Positions 19,174 to 29,281 of a DNA stretch of 64,000 nt are shown piece by piece. The notes under the pieces were generated by a model that saw only the letters and a list, made by a program, of their open reading frames with translations, made no database searches and was not told where the DNA came from. Positions within the stretch are counted from its first letter, which is position 1, and every line of letters starts with the position of its first letter. The translations under genes and the position numbers were made by a program. Origin of the DNA: Pseudanabaena sp. Salubria-1 (lineage in GTDB: Bacteria; Cyanobacteriota; Cyanobacteriia; Pseudanabaenales; Pseudanabaenaceae); NCBI GenBank assembly GCA_023336205.1, contig JALQCR010000029.1, forward strand, positions 1 through 64,000, in the 5' to 3' direction.

Positions 19174-20316
19174 TTAAGTAGGAATGGGTTTGAGAATAAT
19201 TTCAAACCCATGACGAGCAGCAATATCGGCACTAATTTGGAGATACCTAAGAAGTTTCAACCAAAGGACAGAAGGAAATAAAACGGAAAGTGTCAAATCA
19301 CAGGTAGCTTTCCAGTCCAAGACAGGAGGACTCGACCATTGATCAATCCAATGGGCCAAAAGATAAGCAAGCAGAGAGAGGATAAGCCAACGATAAACAC
19401 CAAGTTTTGTAGATTGCCCAAAACAATGCAAACCAAAGCGATGTTTGATGGTTTTGAAGAATCCCTCAATCGCCCAACGCTTACGACCTAACATCACCAG
19501 ATAAGCACCAGAATAAGGATGAGAAGAGACAACAAAGCGTAACTCCCGTTTACTATCAGCTCTTTTGAGCCAAAACCAAGAGATCGTCAAAGGCTGAGTT
19601 AGCCCTTCTAGCAAAATTTGTTGTCCACGTTTGCCATGACGATAAAGTTGTTTGACTGTACGGCCATCTTGAAGTTTACGATTGTTGCGTACACCGACAA
19701 CGATGCGCCAAGTCTTGGCGCGGACAGTATTGAAAAACTTCACCGTACTAAACTCAGTATCAGCAAGGACAATCACAGTCTTGCCTTGGGTTAGTTGCTT
19801 GGGTACTGTCCCCAATAACTTACAAGCTAAGTCAGAGGGACTGGGGTATCCTTTGCCGCGCCATACTCTAAAACTCCATGGTACGCGCCACTCTCCATAG
19901 ACCAGATACAGTACAACCAGATGTAGTCCTCGCTTTCCGTTTAGTATTCTCACCCATGGGTCTGGTTCGTTTTGGGTGGGATTGCTCAAATGTAAAAACT
20001 TGCCGCTTTTTTCTAGGGTAGTCAAGTCTATCAGTATCTTTAATGGCACTTGTTTCGATGGGCGATGCTTGGCGATTTGTCCCAAAATAGCCTGCCGTGT
20101 TGACCGAATTACTGCTCTCGTTGACCAGTTATAGTGATTGAGAAATCGGCTGAGTGCACTCGCTGATTTTATCTGTGTATGTTCTGGATAAGGATGCCTT
20201 TGTGCTTCGAGAAATAGTCCTAGTATTGCATTGAGACTTGCTGTTTGATACACACTTGGCATCAAACACAGAAGACTATACACTAGCCCTTGGGCGTGCT
20301 TAACGATGCTTTCCAT
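19174..20316 (-). CDS. IS4-like DDE transposase, copy 2
   Basis: Matches the 12106-13248 protein; the ORF track extends the N-terminus into the inner IS. Confidence 0.85.
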   Translation of the reverse strand: MESIVKHAQGLVYSLLCLMPSVYQTASLNAILGLFLEAQRHPYPEHTQIKSASALSRFLNHYNWSTRAVIRSTRQAILGQIAKHRPSKQVPLKILIDLTTLEKSGKFLHLSNPTQNEPDPWVRILNGKRGLHLVVLYLVYGEWRVPWSFRVWRGKGYPSPSDLACKLLGTVPKQLTQGKTVIVLADTEFSTVKFFNTVRAKTWRIVVGVRNNRKLQDGRTVKQLYRHGKRGQQILLEGLTQPLTISWFWLKRADSKRELRFVVSSHPYSGAYLVMLGRKRWAIEGFFKTIKHRFGLHCFGQSTKLGVYRWLILSLLAYLLAHWIDQWSSPPVLDWKATCDLTLSVLFPSVLWLKLLRYLQISADIAARHGFEIILKPIPT

Positions 20317-20318
20317 GC

Positions 20319-21795
20319 CAGCAATTCCAAATTCAAAAAGTAGCAAGATATACAAAACCAAGAGTCTAAAAATTAACAGGAATCTGCAAAGACGGGGGCT
20401 TCATCAAGCATAAAGTCGATTAAATGTTGCCAACTCTTAAATAAAAAGTACTTGGTAAGAGAGAGAATATCTTGAAAGAATCCTCTACGAGTGCCACGCT
20501 TACGACGAATCTCTTGATAACTGGAATCTATTAAATGTAAAATCGTGTGAAATAGAAAAGCTAACAAATTAAGAGATAGAAGTGTCGATGACAAATGTTT
20601 TTGTCCATGACCAAAGTTATGTTCCAAGTTGTAGCCCTTGGTTTTCAACACATTGTGGTTCTCATTTTCGGTTTTCCAACGACATCTACCCGTTTCAACT
20701 ACGACCGCCACATTGTCAATATTAACAGCATGATTAGTCACAAAAGCATTACGGTAGACTTCAGAATTATCAACACTATTGCGAACAGTCAGTTCACACC
20801 AGTTCACTAACAGAGAGGGTTCTTGTTCTCTTAAAGGTATCTGATTCACAAATCGATAACTATATATTTCTATAGATTTCCCCTTGCGGTGTTTAGTCGT
20901 CAAATTCTGCACTTCACCATTTTTTTCAATGTAATCTAACCACTGATATAAACTAGGATGACTGGATGGTAAGCAGGTGAAAATGAAGTTCATATTTGCC
21001 TCTAAACAATTCTGACACATCGGTTGACGGCTATAGAGATCATCCCCTAATAACGTAATCGCCTGTCCTTCAAAAAGATGCCCATGTTTACTAATCCAGC
21101 GTTTCGCTGCGGCTGTTTCACAATCTTGTTTCTCATGTCCATCTTGCGGAGTGACGAATTCGGGTGGTAGAGAAATCACCTGTTCGCAACCTGGTGCAGC
21201 GATTACGGGCAAAATTGCTGTGTGTGAGTATGTTATTTTGCCACTGCGATGATTACGGGTACTACAACATTCGCAGGATATTTTCGATGAGCTATGGTAC
21301 TCCGTTCCATCTAAACAAATCAGTAAATTCCTATCCAATCTTTCATATCGTTTCAGGTGCTTTCCCATTTGCAGAAATTTATACACTTTCTCAAATACAG
21401 CGTTCAGACTCTTGGCGCTAATTAGGTCGAGGATATTGCGTATTTGCTGGTCAGAGGGTATTTTCTCCACTCCAAATATACTTTGAACGTTATTTTTTCC
21501 ACTTCGACTCTGCAATTGTCTTTGATACTCTAAAAATGATTGACACTGCATAAAAAACATCGAGAAAGCCGACAGCATCGCATCGCTGATTTTAAATTTT
21601 GTCCCATTGCTTTCGCTTCTTGGGTCTTTTATTTTCTCTATCCCCTCTTGCAGGAAATCTAAAAAAACACTAAAAACTAAGATCGTTGGTGGCATTAACT
21701 GGATAGGATTATCATTTTTGCTATGTTTTAAGCTCTACCTTTATCTGGTTCCTTATATCTGTATACTTTGCTGCTTTTTGAATTTGAAACTGCTG
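20319..21795 (-). mobile_element. Inner insertion sequence (1477 bp) nested in IS4-like copy 2
   Basis: IRs cagcaattccaaattcaaaaag vs cagcagtttcaaattcaaaaag; 9-bp TSD TTTCCATGC. Confidence 0.9.
20373..21695 (-). CDS. DDE transposase (IS4-like/ISNCY-type, family uncertain)
   Basis: 440 aa; LICLDGTEYHSS, LLGDDLYSRQPMCQ, VETGRCRWKTENENHNVLKTKGYNLEHNFGHG. Confidence 0.8.
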   Translation of the reverse strand: MPPTILVFSVFLDFLQEGIEKIKDPRSESNGTKFKISDAMLSAFSMFFMQCQSFLEYQRQLQSRSGKNNVQSIFGVEKIPSDQQIRNILDLISAKSLNAVFEKVYKFLQMGKHLKRYERLDRNLLICLDGTEYHSSSKISCECCSTRNHRSGKITYSHTAILPVIAAPGCEQVISLPPEFVTPQDGHEKQDCETAAAKRWISKHGHLFEGQAITLLGDDLYSRQPMCQNCLEANMNFIFTCLPSSHPSLYQWLDYIEKNGEVQNLTTKHRKGKSIEIYSYRFVNQIPLREQEPSLLVNWCELTVRNSVDNSEVYRNAFVTNHAVNIDNVAVVVETGRCRWKTENENHNVLKTKGYNLEHNFGHGQKHLSSTLLSLNLLAFLFHTILHLIDSSYQEIRRKRGTRRGFFQDILSLTKYFLFKSWQHLIDFMLDEAPVFADSC

Positions 21796-23292
21796 TTTCC
21801 ATGCTCGTTATTTAATTTACTACTACGCCCTTTTTTTCACATTTCTGCTCTTTCTGCAACCCCTTTTCTTGAATGGTGCAAGATCTCAGGTATCCCAAGA
21901 TAACTCAGCAAATGAGGGGATTCGCGTTTTAATTTGCGGCGGTGGTGACGGGCTGGCGGCTAGAGATGTATTACGATTTCCAGAAGTGAGTTCTATTGAT
22001 TTGGTAGATTTTAATCCTGAAGTATTGAATCTAGCCAAAACGGTTTTTGCACCTTTTAACGAGAATAGTTTGAGCGATCGCAAGGTTAACATTCACTGCC
22101 AAGATGCCTTTTGGTTTTTGAGCGATCGCATTCAAAATATAACCAACCCTGACGATCTCTATCATGTGGTGATCTGTGACTTTACTTATCCCACATCTCC
22201 CGAAGAAACCCGTGTACATAGTCAAGAATGGTTTCAGCTTATCCGCCAAGTTCTCCATCCCCAAGGCATTCTCAGTGATAATGCCGTATCTCCCGATTGT
22301 AATACGTTAGGATTCTGGTGCATGTATCAGACGCTTTGGAGTGCTGGAATGATCGCTAAACCAATGCAGGTGTGCATTCCCTCATTCCATCAGCTTGGTT
22401 ATGGCGATTGGGGATTTTTTCTAGCTGCTAACGAGCAGGCGATTACTAAAGCCGAACTCGCTAATATCCATTTTCCAGATGGGTTGCGATTGCTCAATCT
22501 TGATTCACTCTTAGCCGCTTTTTGTATTAATGACGCGATCGCTGAGCAGCGTTTTGCCGTGAATATCCACAGCCAGAAATCACCACAATTGCTTTACTAT
22601 CTGCTCAATCACCATCCAAATATTATCGAATCGACGGATCAGAACATAGACTTTCTTGCTCTTGATGACGCGCAGGAAATCAACCGCCTCAGTCAATCTT
22701 GGATGCGATCGCTAGTGATCGATCCCTTGGGGTTAGAATCTGTAACCAAGCTGTGGCTTGAGCAAATGCAAAAGTCAGATCCTAACTTGCAGAAACTATT
22801 GCCAGTCCAAAATTTTTACCATACGCCCATAATGACTGCTTCTTGGTTAGCTTCTGTGCCCCAACTTTTAGAGGTGATTAATTTGCCGCGTTTGATTGAT
22901 CGCATAATTACACGGGGCAAAGATTTGCCACCACAGGCGATCGCCGATCTCCAGCAGTTATTAACAAAGCTTAAGTCTGGGAACCAAGAGGAACGCAAAG
23001 ACAGTAATGATGTAGCTCTTAACCGCATTGGCTCTGAGACATTTCAATTCTCTACTTCCACTAAGTTGTTGATCTCTCTCACAGTCACAATGTTAGTAGC
23101 AAATCTGATTGCTCCTGATTCTGCATTTGCCAAAGGTTCATCTAGCTACTCAAGCGGCGGCAATTCTGAGCTTGGCTGGGGATTTGCAGGGATGATCATG
23201 ACGACCCTTGGAGTTATATGGTTAGCTAATCTGTATGCAGATTCAGATTCCAAATAATTTATACAGCGCTTTGCGCTCAAACCCAAACCAAG

Positions 23293-23335
23293 ATAAATTT
23301 TGAAAGCGTTGCTTTGCAACGCTTTCAAAATTTAT
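23293..23335. repeat. Perfect hairpin followed by T-run, possible terminator
   Basis: ataaattttgaaagcgttgc-ttt-gcaacgctttcaaaatttat then tttttt. Confidence 0.85.
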
Positions 23336-23364
23336 TTTTTAGCTCGTTTGATGGGCAATTGCTG

Positions 23365-23395
23365 TAAGAGTTCGTCCCTTTGGGACGAACTCTTA
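23365..23395. repeat. Perfect hairpin
   Basis: taagagttcgtccc-ttt-gggacgaactctta. Confidence 0.9.
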
Positions 23396-23430
23396 TAATT
23401 ATCTTAAACTCAGGCAAGATCGTGAAGCTA

Positions 23431-24517
23431 CGCCAATTCAAGGATGAAATGCAACGGGTTCTGATGAAGCAAAGAATACTTCGTAAGGAGTACGATAGTC
23501 AAGTGATTTTCTGGGTCTGTGATTGATCAAATTCACTGCCTTCTGAAAGTCCTCTTCTTTCACGATTTTAAAGTTTGTACTTTTGGGATAGAACTCTCTA
23601 ATTAATCCATTGGTGTGTTCATTCAATCCACGTTCCCATGAATGATATGGATTCGCAAAGAAGGTCTCTAGTTTCAATCTTTCAGATAGCTTCTCATGCC
23701 CACAGAATTCTCTTCCATTATCAAAGGTCATTGTCTTTCGAGATGTTGATTCTATAGGCTCAAATAGATTGAATGTCACTCTGTTTATCTCATCCATCGT
23801 CTTGTTCTTAGCTAGTCCAGCAAGTAAATACTTCGATGCTTTATCAACATGCGTAACTACGATACCTGTGTGGTTGCACCCGATTACCGTATCACTTTCC
23901 CAATGTCCAATCTCTGTTTTTAAATCTGCAATCTTCGGTCGATTCTCTATCCCTACCCTATTGGGAATGCCACCTCGCTTCTGATGGCGACCTTTGCGCC
24001 TTCGTTGCTTTTGCTTCTGCCTCAGATATTGTTGATATATTCCCATCTCTTGATGGTTTGCATAGATCATCAGATAAATCGTCTCATAGCTGATTTTACC
24101 TAGCCCCTCCCTTTCCATTCTCCCTGCTAGTTGCTCTGGGCTGTGGTGTTGCTCTAACCGTTGTTTGACTTCGGCGATCGTCTCAGCACTGATGCTCTGA
24201 AATCTTACCTTTGCTTGTTTCCGTCTTGCTTTCATCAGGGCAACCGCAGTATCTGGCAAATAGCCAATCTGTCGCTCGTCTGTATTGCGCGATAACTCTC
24301 TTGAAATCGTACTTTTGTTTCGCTTCAAGCGACGACCTATCTCTGATACAGATAATTGCTCAATTACTCTTAGTTTATACAGTTCACTTCTTTCTGTGGT
24401 GGTAAGATGGACAAAGCTCATGAGGGTATCCTAATTATTGTGATTAATATCAGAATATCCTTATGAGTCCCTTTACGCAAAGATCTCTAGGTGTTGCATT
24501 TCATCCTTGAATTGGCG
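23431..24517 (-). mobile_element. IS30 family element, copy 2 (1087 bp), no matching TSD
   Basis: Same IRs as copy 1; left flank CTA, right flank GAC. Confidence 0.92.
23438..24421 (-). CDS. IS30 family transposase
   Basis: 327 aa, same protein as 6368-7351. Confidence 0.95.
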   Translation of the reverse strand: MSFVHLTTTERSELYKLRVIEQLSVSEIGRRLKRNKSTISRELSRNTDERQIGYLPDTAVALMKARRKQAKVRFQSISAETIAEVKQRLEQHHSPEQLAGRMEREGLGKISYETIYLMIYANHQEMGIYQQYLRQKQKQRRRKGRHQKRGGIPNRVGIENRPKIADLKTEIGHWESDTVIGCNHTGIVVTHVDKASKYLLAGLAKNKTMDEINRVTFNLFEPIESTSRKTMTFDNGREFCGHEKLSERLKLETFFANPYHSWERGLNEHTNGLIREFYPKSTNFKIVKEEDFQKAVNLINHRPRKSLDYRTPYEVFFASSEPVAFHP

Positions 24518-25430
24518 GACTTGGCGGTATGGATTGTTTTGCGGTCAGGACTCAGATCTAGAATGTACTTCTGAGAATTTAATTGGGGGATGTATCTTCT
24601 ATCTTTATCCGCAATTGGGAGGGGCAAACATTTTATTGGCAGCAGGGGGAGTAATTCTCTCACCAGAATGGGCTGCTATGGGAATGCCGTTATTGCTAGA
24701 AGCTGCCGAACAGTTAGCTTGCGAGTATAGCGCTTCCTTTAATGCAAGCATTATCGCCCTACGCATTGAGCCATTGTGGGAAAGCAAACCGCAGTGGTTA
24801 CCAGCAGATTTTGTACGATCGCCTGCCGATCTCATGCCTACGGACACCCTGTTGATCGACCTGCAACTTACACCCGATCAACTTCTTGCCCAGATGAAAC
24901 CCAAGGGGCGCTACAATCTGCGGCTCAGTTGGCGCTATGGCGTAACTACCGAATTTCGCCAAGACGATGCTGCGATCGCCTTGTTTTACGATCTATTCTG
25001 GGAAACTGTACAAAGGCAAGAATTTTTTGGTGAACCCTTTGGCTTTTTTATCAACCTTTGCCAAACCTTATTTCCTGAAAACATGGCAGAAATTGGTATA
25101 GCGAGCTGGCAAGGTGAAGTATTAGCTGCAATTCTCGTCATCTATTGGGGCGATCGCTGTACCTATCTATATGGCGGACGCAGTGATCAGCATCGTCATG
25201 TGATGGCAAGTTACGCGATACACTGGGATACCATGCAACAAGCGAAAGCGAGAGGTTGCAAGATCTATGATTTTTATGGATTCACTAGCGAGCCTAATCA
25301 TTCCTATTTTCGATTCTCACGGTTTAAGCAACAGTTTGGCGGTGCGATCGCGAAAACAATCGGCGCACATGACTATGTCTTCTACGATCGCTTAGCAGAT
25401 ACAATCATAGGACTACTAGAAAAACTTTAA
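24518..25430 (+). pseudogene. FemAB-like (peptidoglycan bridge / GNAT-type) acyltransferase, 5' truncated at IS30
   Basis: QLTPDQLLAQMKPKGRYNLRLSWRYGV, FYDLFWETVQRQEFFGEPF, YLYGGRSDQHRHVMASYAIHWDTMQQAKARGCKIYDFYGF. Confidence 0.82.
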
Positions 25431-25445
25431 TCTGCTGACAATTAC

Positions 25446-25519
25446 GTAGGGTGAGTTAGCGATAGCGTAACGCACCCAATAACCTCAATGGTGCGTTACA
25501 CTTCGCTAACTCACCCTAC
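25446..25519. repeat. Imperfect palindromic intergenic repeat
   Basis: gtagggtgagttagcgatagcgtaacgcacc...ggtgcgttacacttcgctaactcaccctac. Confidence 0.9.
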
Positions 25520-25539
25520 ATATGATGGCTGCCTTCGGC

Positions 25540-27013
25540 GGGTGTAATTAAAAGTGAAATGGGAGAAATAAAGTAGGTTAGAAAGTATGATGGATAACAG
25601 TTCTAATCCAAAGAAGTCATAAAATTGAGCCGTGAATATAAAAACAAAAACAGCATCGTCCAGTAAAAGCATAGAAGAAAGACTAAACGATTATCCTGAA
25701 TTGAAAGCGAAAATCGAAGGATTATTATCCGTTGTAGAAAATGCAGAAGGTGATCTAATCAAAGCCGACGCAGCCGAGGAACGAGTGATAGAAGAAATCC
25801 GTCAGTTAGGACAAACAGCACTACAAACATGGGCAACGCGGCAAGAAATCAAGCAAAGCGAAGCATATATCGCCGCGAATCCATCTTCACACCGAGGTGG
25901 TAAAAAAAACTCTATTGGTACAGCCGATATGGACGCATCGAAGTACTAGAGCAAAGGTACATCGAATTTGGAAGAGAGTCCAAACAGGTAGTGAGACCAT
26001 TTCAAAAAGCCGCCGAAGTACATTGCCGAGGATATTCACGCCCATTGCAGAGAGTGATTACCGACTTTGGGTCAGATGTAGCGTTTGGGAAAATCCCAAA
26101 AAAAATGATGGAACATCATGGAATAAGCATCCCAATTAGTGCAGGACAGGAGATCACAGAAAGTCATGCCCAGCGTATATTAGAAACGCAGAGTTGGGAA
26201 ACAGGATTCCCAGCAATCGAGGGTGTGGAGTTTTTAATAGCGGAGATGGATGGGACAATGATTCCGATTGTGGAAACAACGGCAAGCGAAACTGATGGCG
26301 AAGAAGTTGACCGTCGTAAGACGCGTAAAATTAGCTGGAAAGAAGCGCGTCTAACCTCGGCGCGTACCCCTGAGCAAGAGCAGCCTATTTTCGGAGCAAC
26401 GATAGGCTCGACTGATGATGCAGGAGCAGCATTACTTGATTGTGCTATCCGTGCTGGATTGGGAGAAGAAACCTTTGTGCATGGGGTTGGCGACGGTGCG
26501 CCTTGGATTGCTAGCCAAATCGAGCAGCGTTTTGGTGTACTTAGTCGCTACTTACTAGATTTCTATCATGTATGTGAATATCTAGCCGATGCAAGTCGCG
26601 TTTGTTCCCCAGATGCTCCGAAAGCATGGATGGATGTGCAGAAGCAACAACTCAAATCCAATCATGCTTCGGCTGTCCTTGAAGCTCTTAAGCCGTTTCA
26701 AGAACCTGAATCTGTTCCTGACAATCTGGCTGTGGTTAGATCCGCTTATCGCTATCTTTTCAATCGTCCTAATCGTCTAGACTATCAGGGCACGATTGAC
26801 TCCAATTTACCCATTGGCTCTGGTGAAATTGAGAGTGGTCACCGCTATGTTATTCAAAATCGTTTAAAGCTTGCTGGCTCTTGGTGGACGATTGAAAATG
26901 CTAAGGCTATGCTTGCTCTTAGGATCTGCCGTACTAATCAAGATTGGGATGCTTATTGGCTTAATCTTTCTTCCATTTCTTATTGAGCTGAACTTTCACT
27001 TTTAATTGCACCC
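25540..27013 (+). mobile_element. ISKra4-like element, copy 1 (1474 bp)
   Basis: Ends gggtgtaattaaaagtgaaa / tttcacttttaattgcaccc; 9-bp TSD GCCTTCGGC. Confidence 0.93.
25632..26986 (+). CDS. ISKra4-like transposase, orfA/orfB with probable -1 frameshift at A8
   Basis: orfA ...SSHRGGKK then ggtAAAAAAAActc; -1 frame reads LYWYSRYGRIEVLEQRYIEFGRESKQVVRPFQKAAEV into orfB. Confidence 0.85.
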
Positions 27014-27054
27014 GCCTTCGGCAGACACAATAGATAAACTGGAGAAGATTGAGT

Positions 27055-27918
27055 ATGGAAAGAATTTGGCAAGAGATAAATCGCATTCCTCTAGTAGTAA
27101 TGGAACTGCTCTTAGGATTTGCGCTATTTTGGCTGGGACAACTTGCTTACCAAAAGCTATTCCGACGCATGAATCTCAATCTCCAGCTTTTTGTCCGCGA
27201 TAATCCCGCCGTTGCGATCGCCTTAGTTGGTTATTACATGGGCATTGCGATCGCTGTGAGTGGAGCACTTACCCGAACTAGTTCTTCTTGGCAAGATGTA
27301 TTGATTAACTTAGCCAGTTATGGAGCGTTCTCCATTCTATTAATGCTTGCTGGAGCTTGGATCTGCGATTGGGCGATTTTACGACGATGTGACTGTGCTA
27401 GAGAAGTGCGTGAAGAACATAATATTGGTGCAGGAAGCTTGGAAGCAGCTTGTCATATTGGCAATGGACTGATACTTAGTAGTGCTCTAGGTGGTGAGGG
27501 AGGTAGTTTATTTGTGGGTTTGGTCTGCTGGTTATTGGGGTTAGGAGTTTTGATTTTAGTAAGCATCGTCTATCCAAGGATTGCGGCTTACGATGTCTAT
27601 GGTGAAATCGCTAAGCGCAACAATCCTGCTGCTGGGGTTGCCTTTGCAGGTGCGATCGTTGGTGTGGCTAATGTCATTCGCAATGCCTTTATTCCCGAAT
27701 TTGAGAATTGGACAGTGAGCTTTTCTATCTACGGCATTGCTTTAGGTTGTGGATTGATTTTATTAGCCGTGATTCGGTGGCTTGCCGATTTGATTCTCGT
27801 CCCTGGGGTAAAAATATCTGATGAAATTGCTAAGCAAGAAACTCCAAACTTAGGTGTAGGCTTCATTGAAGCATTTACCTATATCGTTAGCTCTTTCTTG
27901 GTGGCATGGGCATTTTGA
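27055..27918 (+). CDS. DUF350 family membrane protein
   Basis: Duplicated 4-TM-like halves; NPAVAIALVGYYMGIAIAVSGAL and NPAAGVAFAGAIVGVANVIRNA. Confidence 0.85.
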   Translation: MERIWQEINRIPLVVMELLLGFALFWLGQLAYQKLFRRMNLNLQLFVRDNPAVAIALVGYYMGIAIAVSGALTRTSSSWQDVLINLASYGAFSILLMLAGAWICDWAILRRCDCAREVREEHNIGAGSLEAACHIGNGLILSSALGGEGGSLFVGLVCWLLGLGVLILVSIVYPRIAAYDVYGEIAKRNNPAAGVAFAGAIVGVANVIRNAFIPEFENWTVSFSIYGIALGCGLILLAVIRWLADLILVPGVKISDEIAKQETPNLGVGFIEAFTYIVSSFLVAWAF

Positions 27919-28089
27919 GGGTGTTTTTGCCTTCTGCTTTAAGGTATTGCCATTGTTTAGACGCTCTCTTTCGAGTATGGGTACGGGAGATCGATCGCAA
28001 ATTACTACAAAACACACTCCTCTCATACAAATTCACGAAAGTGTGGCAACACTTATGTGAATCAAAAAACAAACCCAGCAAGGGTTTTC

Positions 28090-28122
28090 AAATTAAGAAA
28101 TGGCTACGCCATTTCTTAATTT
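28090..28122. repeat. Perfect hairpin
   Basis: aaattaagaaatggc-tac-gccatttcttaattt. Confidence 0.9.
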
Positions 28123-28167
28123 GGTATTACTGGCTAAAATATTAGCAGTACAACCAGATAAGAAAAT

Positions 28168-29061
28168 ATGATCTTCATCAATCCCAAAATCGATTTTGCA
28201 TTCAAAAAGATCTTCGGCTCCGAAGATAGCAAAGACATCCTGATTAGTTTCCTAAATGCCCTAATTTATGAAGCACAGCCCGTTATTTATGACTTAGAGA
28301 TTCTTAATCCCTATCTCGCCCCCAAAATTCGCGGTGTAAAAGATACCTATCTCGATATCAAAGCAAAAATTACTGATAGTGCTACAGGCGAACAGCGCAC
28401 CGTTATCATCGAGATGCAAGTTCTGAACATAGAAGGATTTGAAAAAAGAATTTTGTACAACGCTGCAAAATCTTATTCTATTCAACTTACCACTGGACAA
28501 GGCTATGAGCTTCTCAATCCAGTAATTGCCTTAACAATTACTGATTTTGTCATGTTTGCAGATCTACCTAATGTTACCTCGCGCTTTGTCCTCAAGGAAA
28601 AAGACTTTCTGATAGATTATCCAATTTATGACATTGAATTAATCTTTGTGGAACTACCTAAATTCAAAAAAGATTTATCAGAACTAGAAACCATTATCGA
28701 TAAATGGTTGTTTTTCTTAAATAATGCTCGTAAACTCCAAGATGTCCCTACCACAATGGATACAATCCCTGAAATTAAAAAAGCTTTTTATATCGCCAAT
28801 CAAGCCAATCTTACCGTTGAAGAGTTGGATGCTCAAGAAAAAAGTGAATTTTTTATTCAAGATCAACATGGGGCGGTGACTAGAGCTGTCAAAAAAGCTG
28901 CCAAAGAGAGCTTGGAGCAGGGACGGCAAGAGGGACTATCTGAGGGCTTGAAGCAAAAAGCTTATGAGATTGCTAAAAATATGTTGGGCAGTTTTGACGA
29001 GCAAACAATTTGTCAGGTGACAGGGCTAACCTTAGAGGATCTAAAGTCATTGCAGTCTTAG
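28168..29061 (+). CDS. Rpn family / PD-(D/E)XK nuclease family transposase-type protein
   Basis: 297 aa; INPKIDFAFKKIFGSEDSKDILISFLNALI, DIKAKITDSATGEQRTVIIEMQ. Confidence 0.92.
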   Translation: MIFINPKIDFAFKKIFGSEDSKDILISFLNALIYEAQPVIYDLEILNPYLAPKIRGVKDTYLDIKAKITDSATGEQRTVIIEMQVLNIEGFEKRILYNAAKSYSIQLTTGQGYELLNPVIALTITDFVMFADLPNVTSRFVLKEKDFLIDYPIYDIELIFVELPKFKKDLSELETIIDKWLFFLNNARKLQDVPTTMDTIPEIKKAFYIANQANLTVEELDAQEKSEFFIQDQHGAVTRAVKKAAKESLEQGRQEGLSEGLKQKAYEIAKNMLGSFDEQTICQVTGLTLEDLKSLQS

Positions 29062-29281
29062 GTGATTCTCATTTAAAATTTAACCCACCCTAACCCTCCC
29101 CTTGCAAAGTGGAGGGAACAAGATTTCTAATCTTCCCCCTTTGCGAGGGGGAATTAAAGGGGGTAATTCCAACTTTTATTAAGATGATGGGAGATTCTTC
29201 ACGAGAAATGACCCTATCTGAACAATATTCTGTAGTCCACTTCAGTGGACTTGAGCTTTTAGCCTGTACTTGAGTGCAGAG

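Larger units (their letters stand above)
19146..21889 (-). mobile_element. IS4-like element, copy 2 (1258 bp once the inner IS is removed)
   Basis: Same IRs as copy 1; 4-bp TSD GTAT; internal 1477-bp IS plus 9-bp TSD. Confidence 0.93.
18986..23257 (+). pseudogene. Spermidine synthase-like (SpeE-type) protein with C-terminal TM/GS-rich tail, interrupted by an IS4-like copy that itself carries an inner IS
   Basis: Removing 19146-21889 plus one GTAT gives ...FSDLSVSQDNSANEGIRVLICGGGDGLAARDVLRFPEVSSIDLVDFNPEV... Confidence 0.88.

Noticed and set aside
19682-19900. 72-aa ORF repeated at 12522, 19682 and 33853
   Set aside because: Antisense frame of the IS4-like transposase; recurrence is explained by the IS copies.
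25446-25519. Palindrome as a rho-independent terminator of the FemAB-like gene
   Set aside because: No following T-run, and the stem is interrupted; it looks like a dispersed repeat, though a termination role cannot be excluded.
28168-29061. Rpn-type protein as part of a classical transposon
   Set aside because: No terminal inverted repeats or TSD around it; these PD-(D/E)XK proteins are commonly stand-alone in cyanobacteria.
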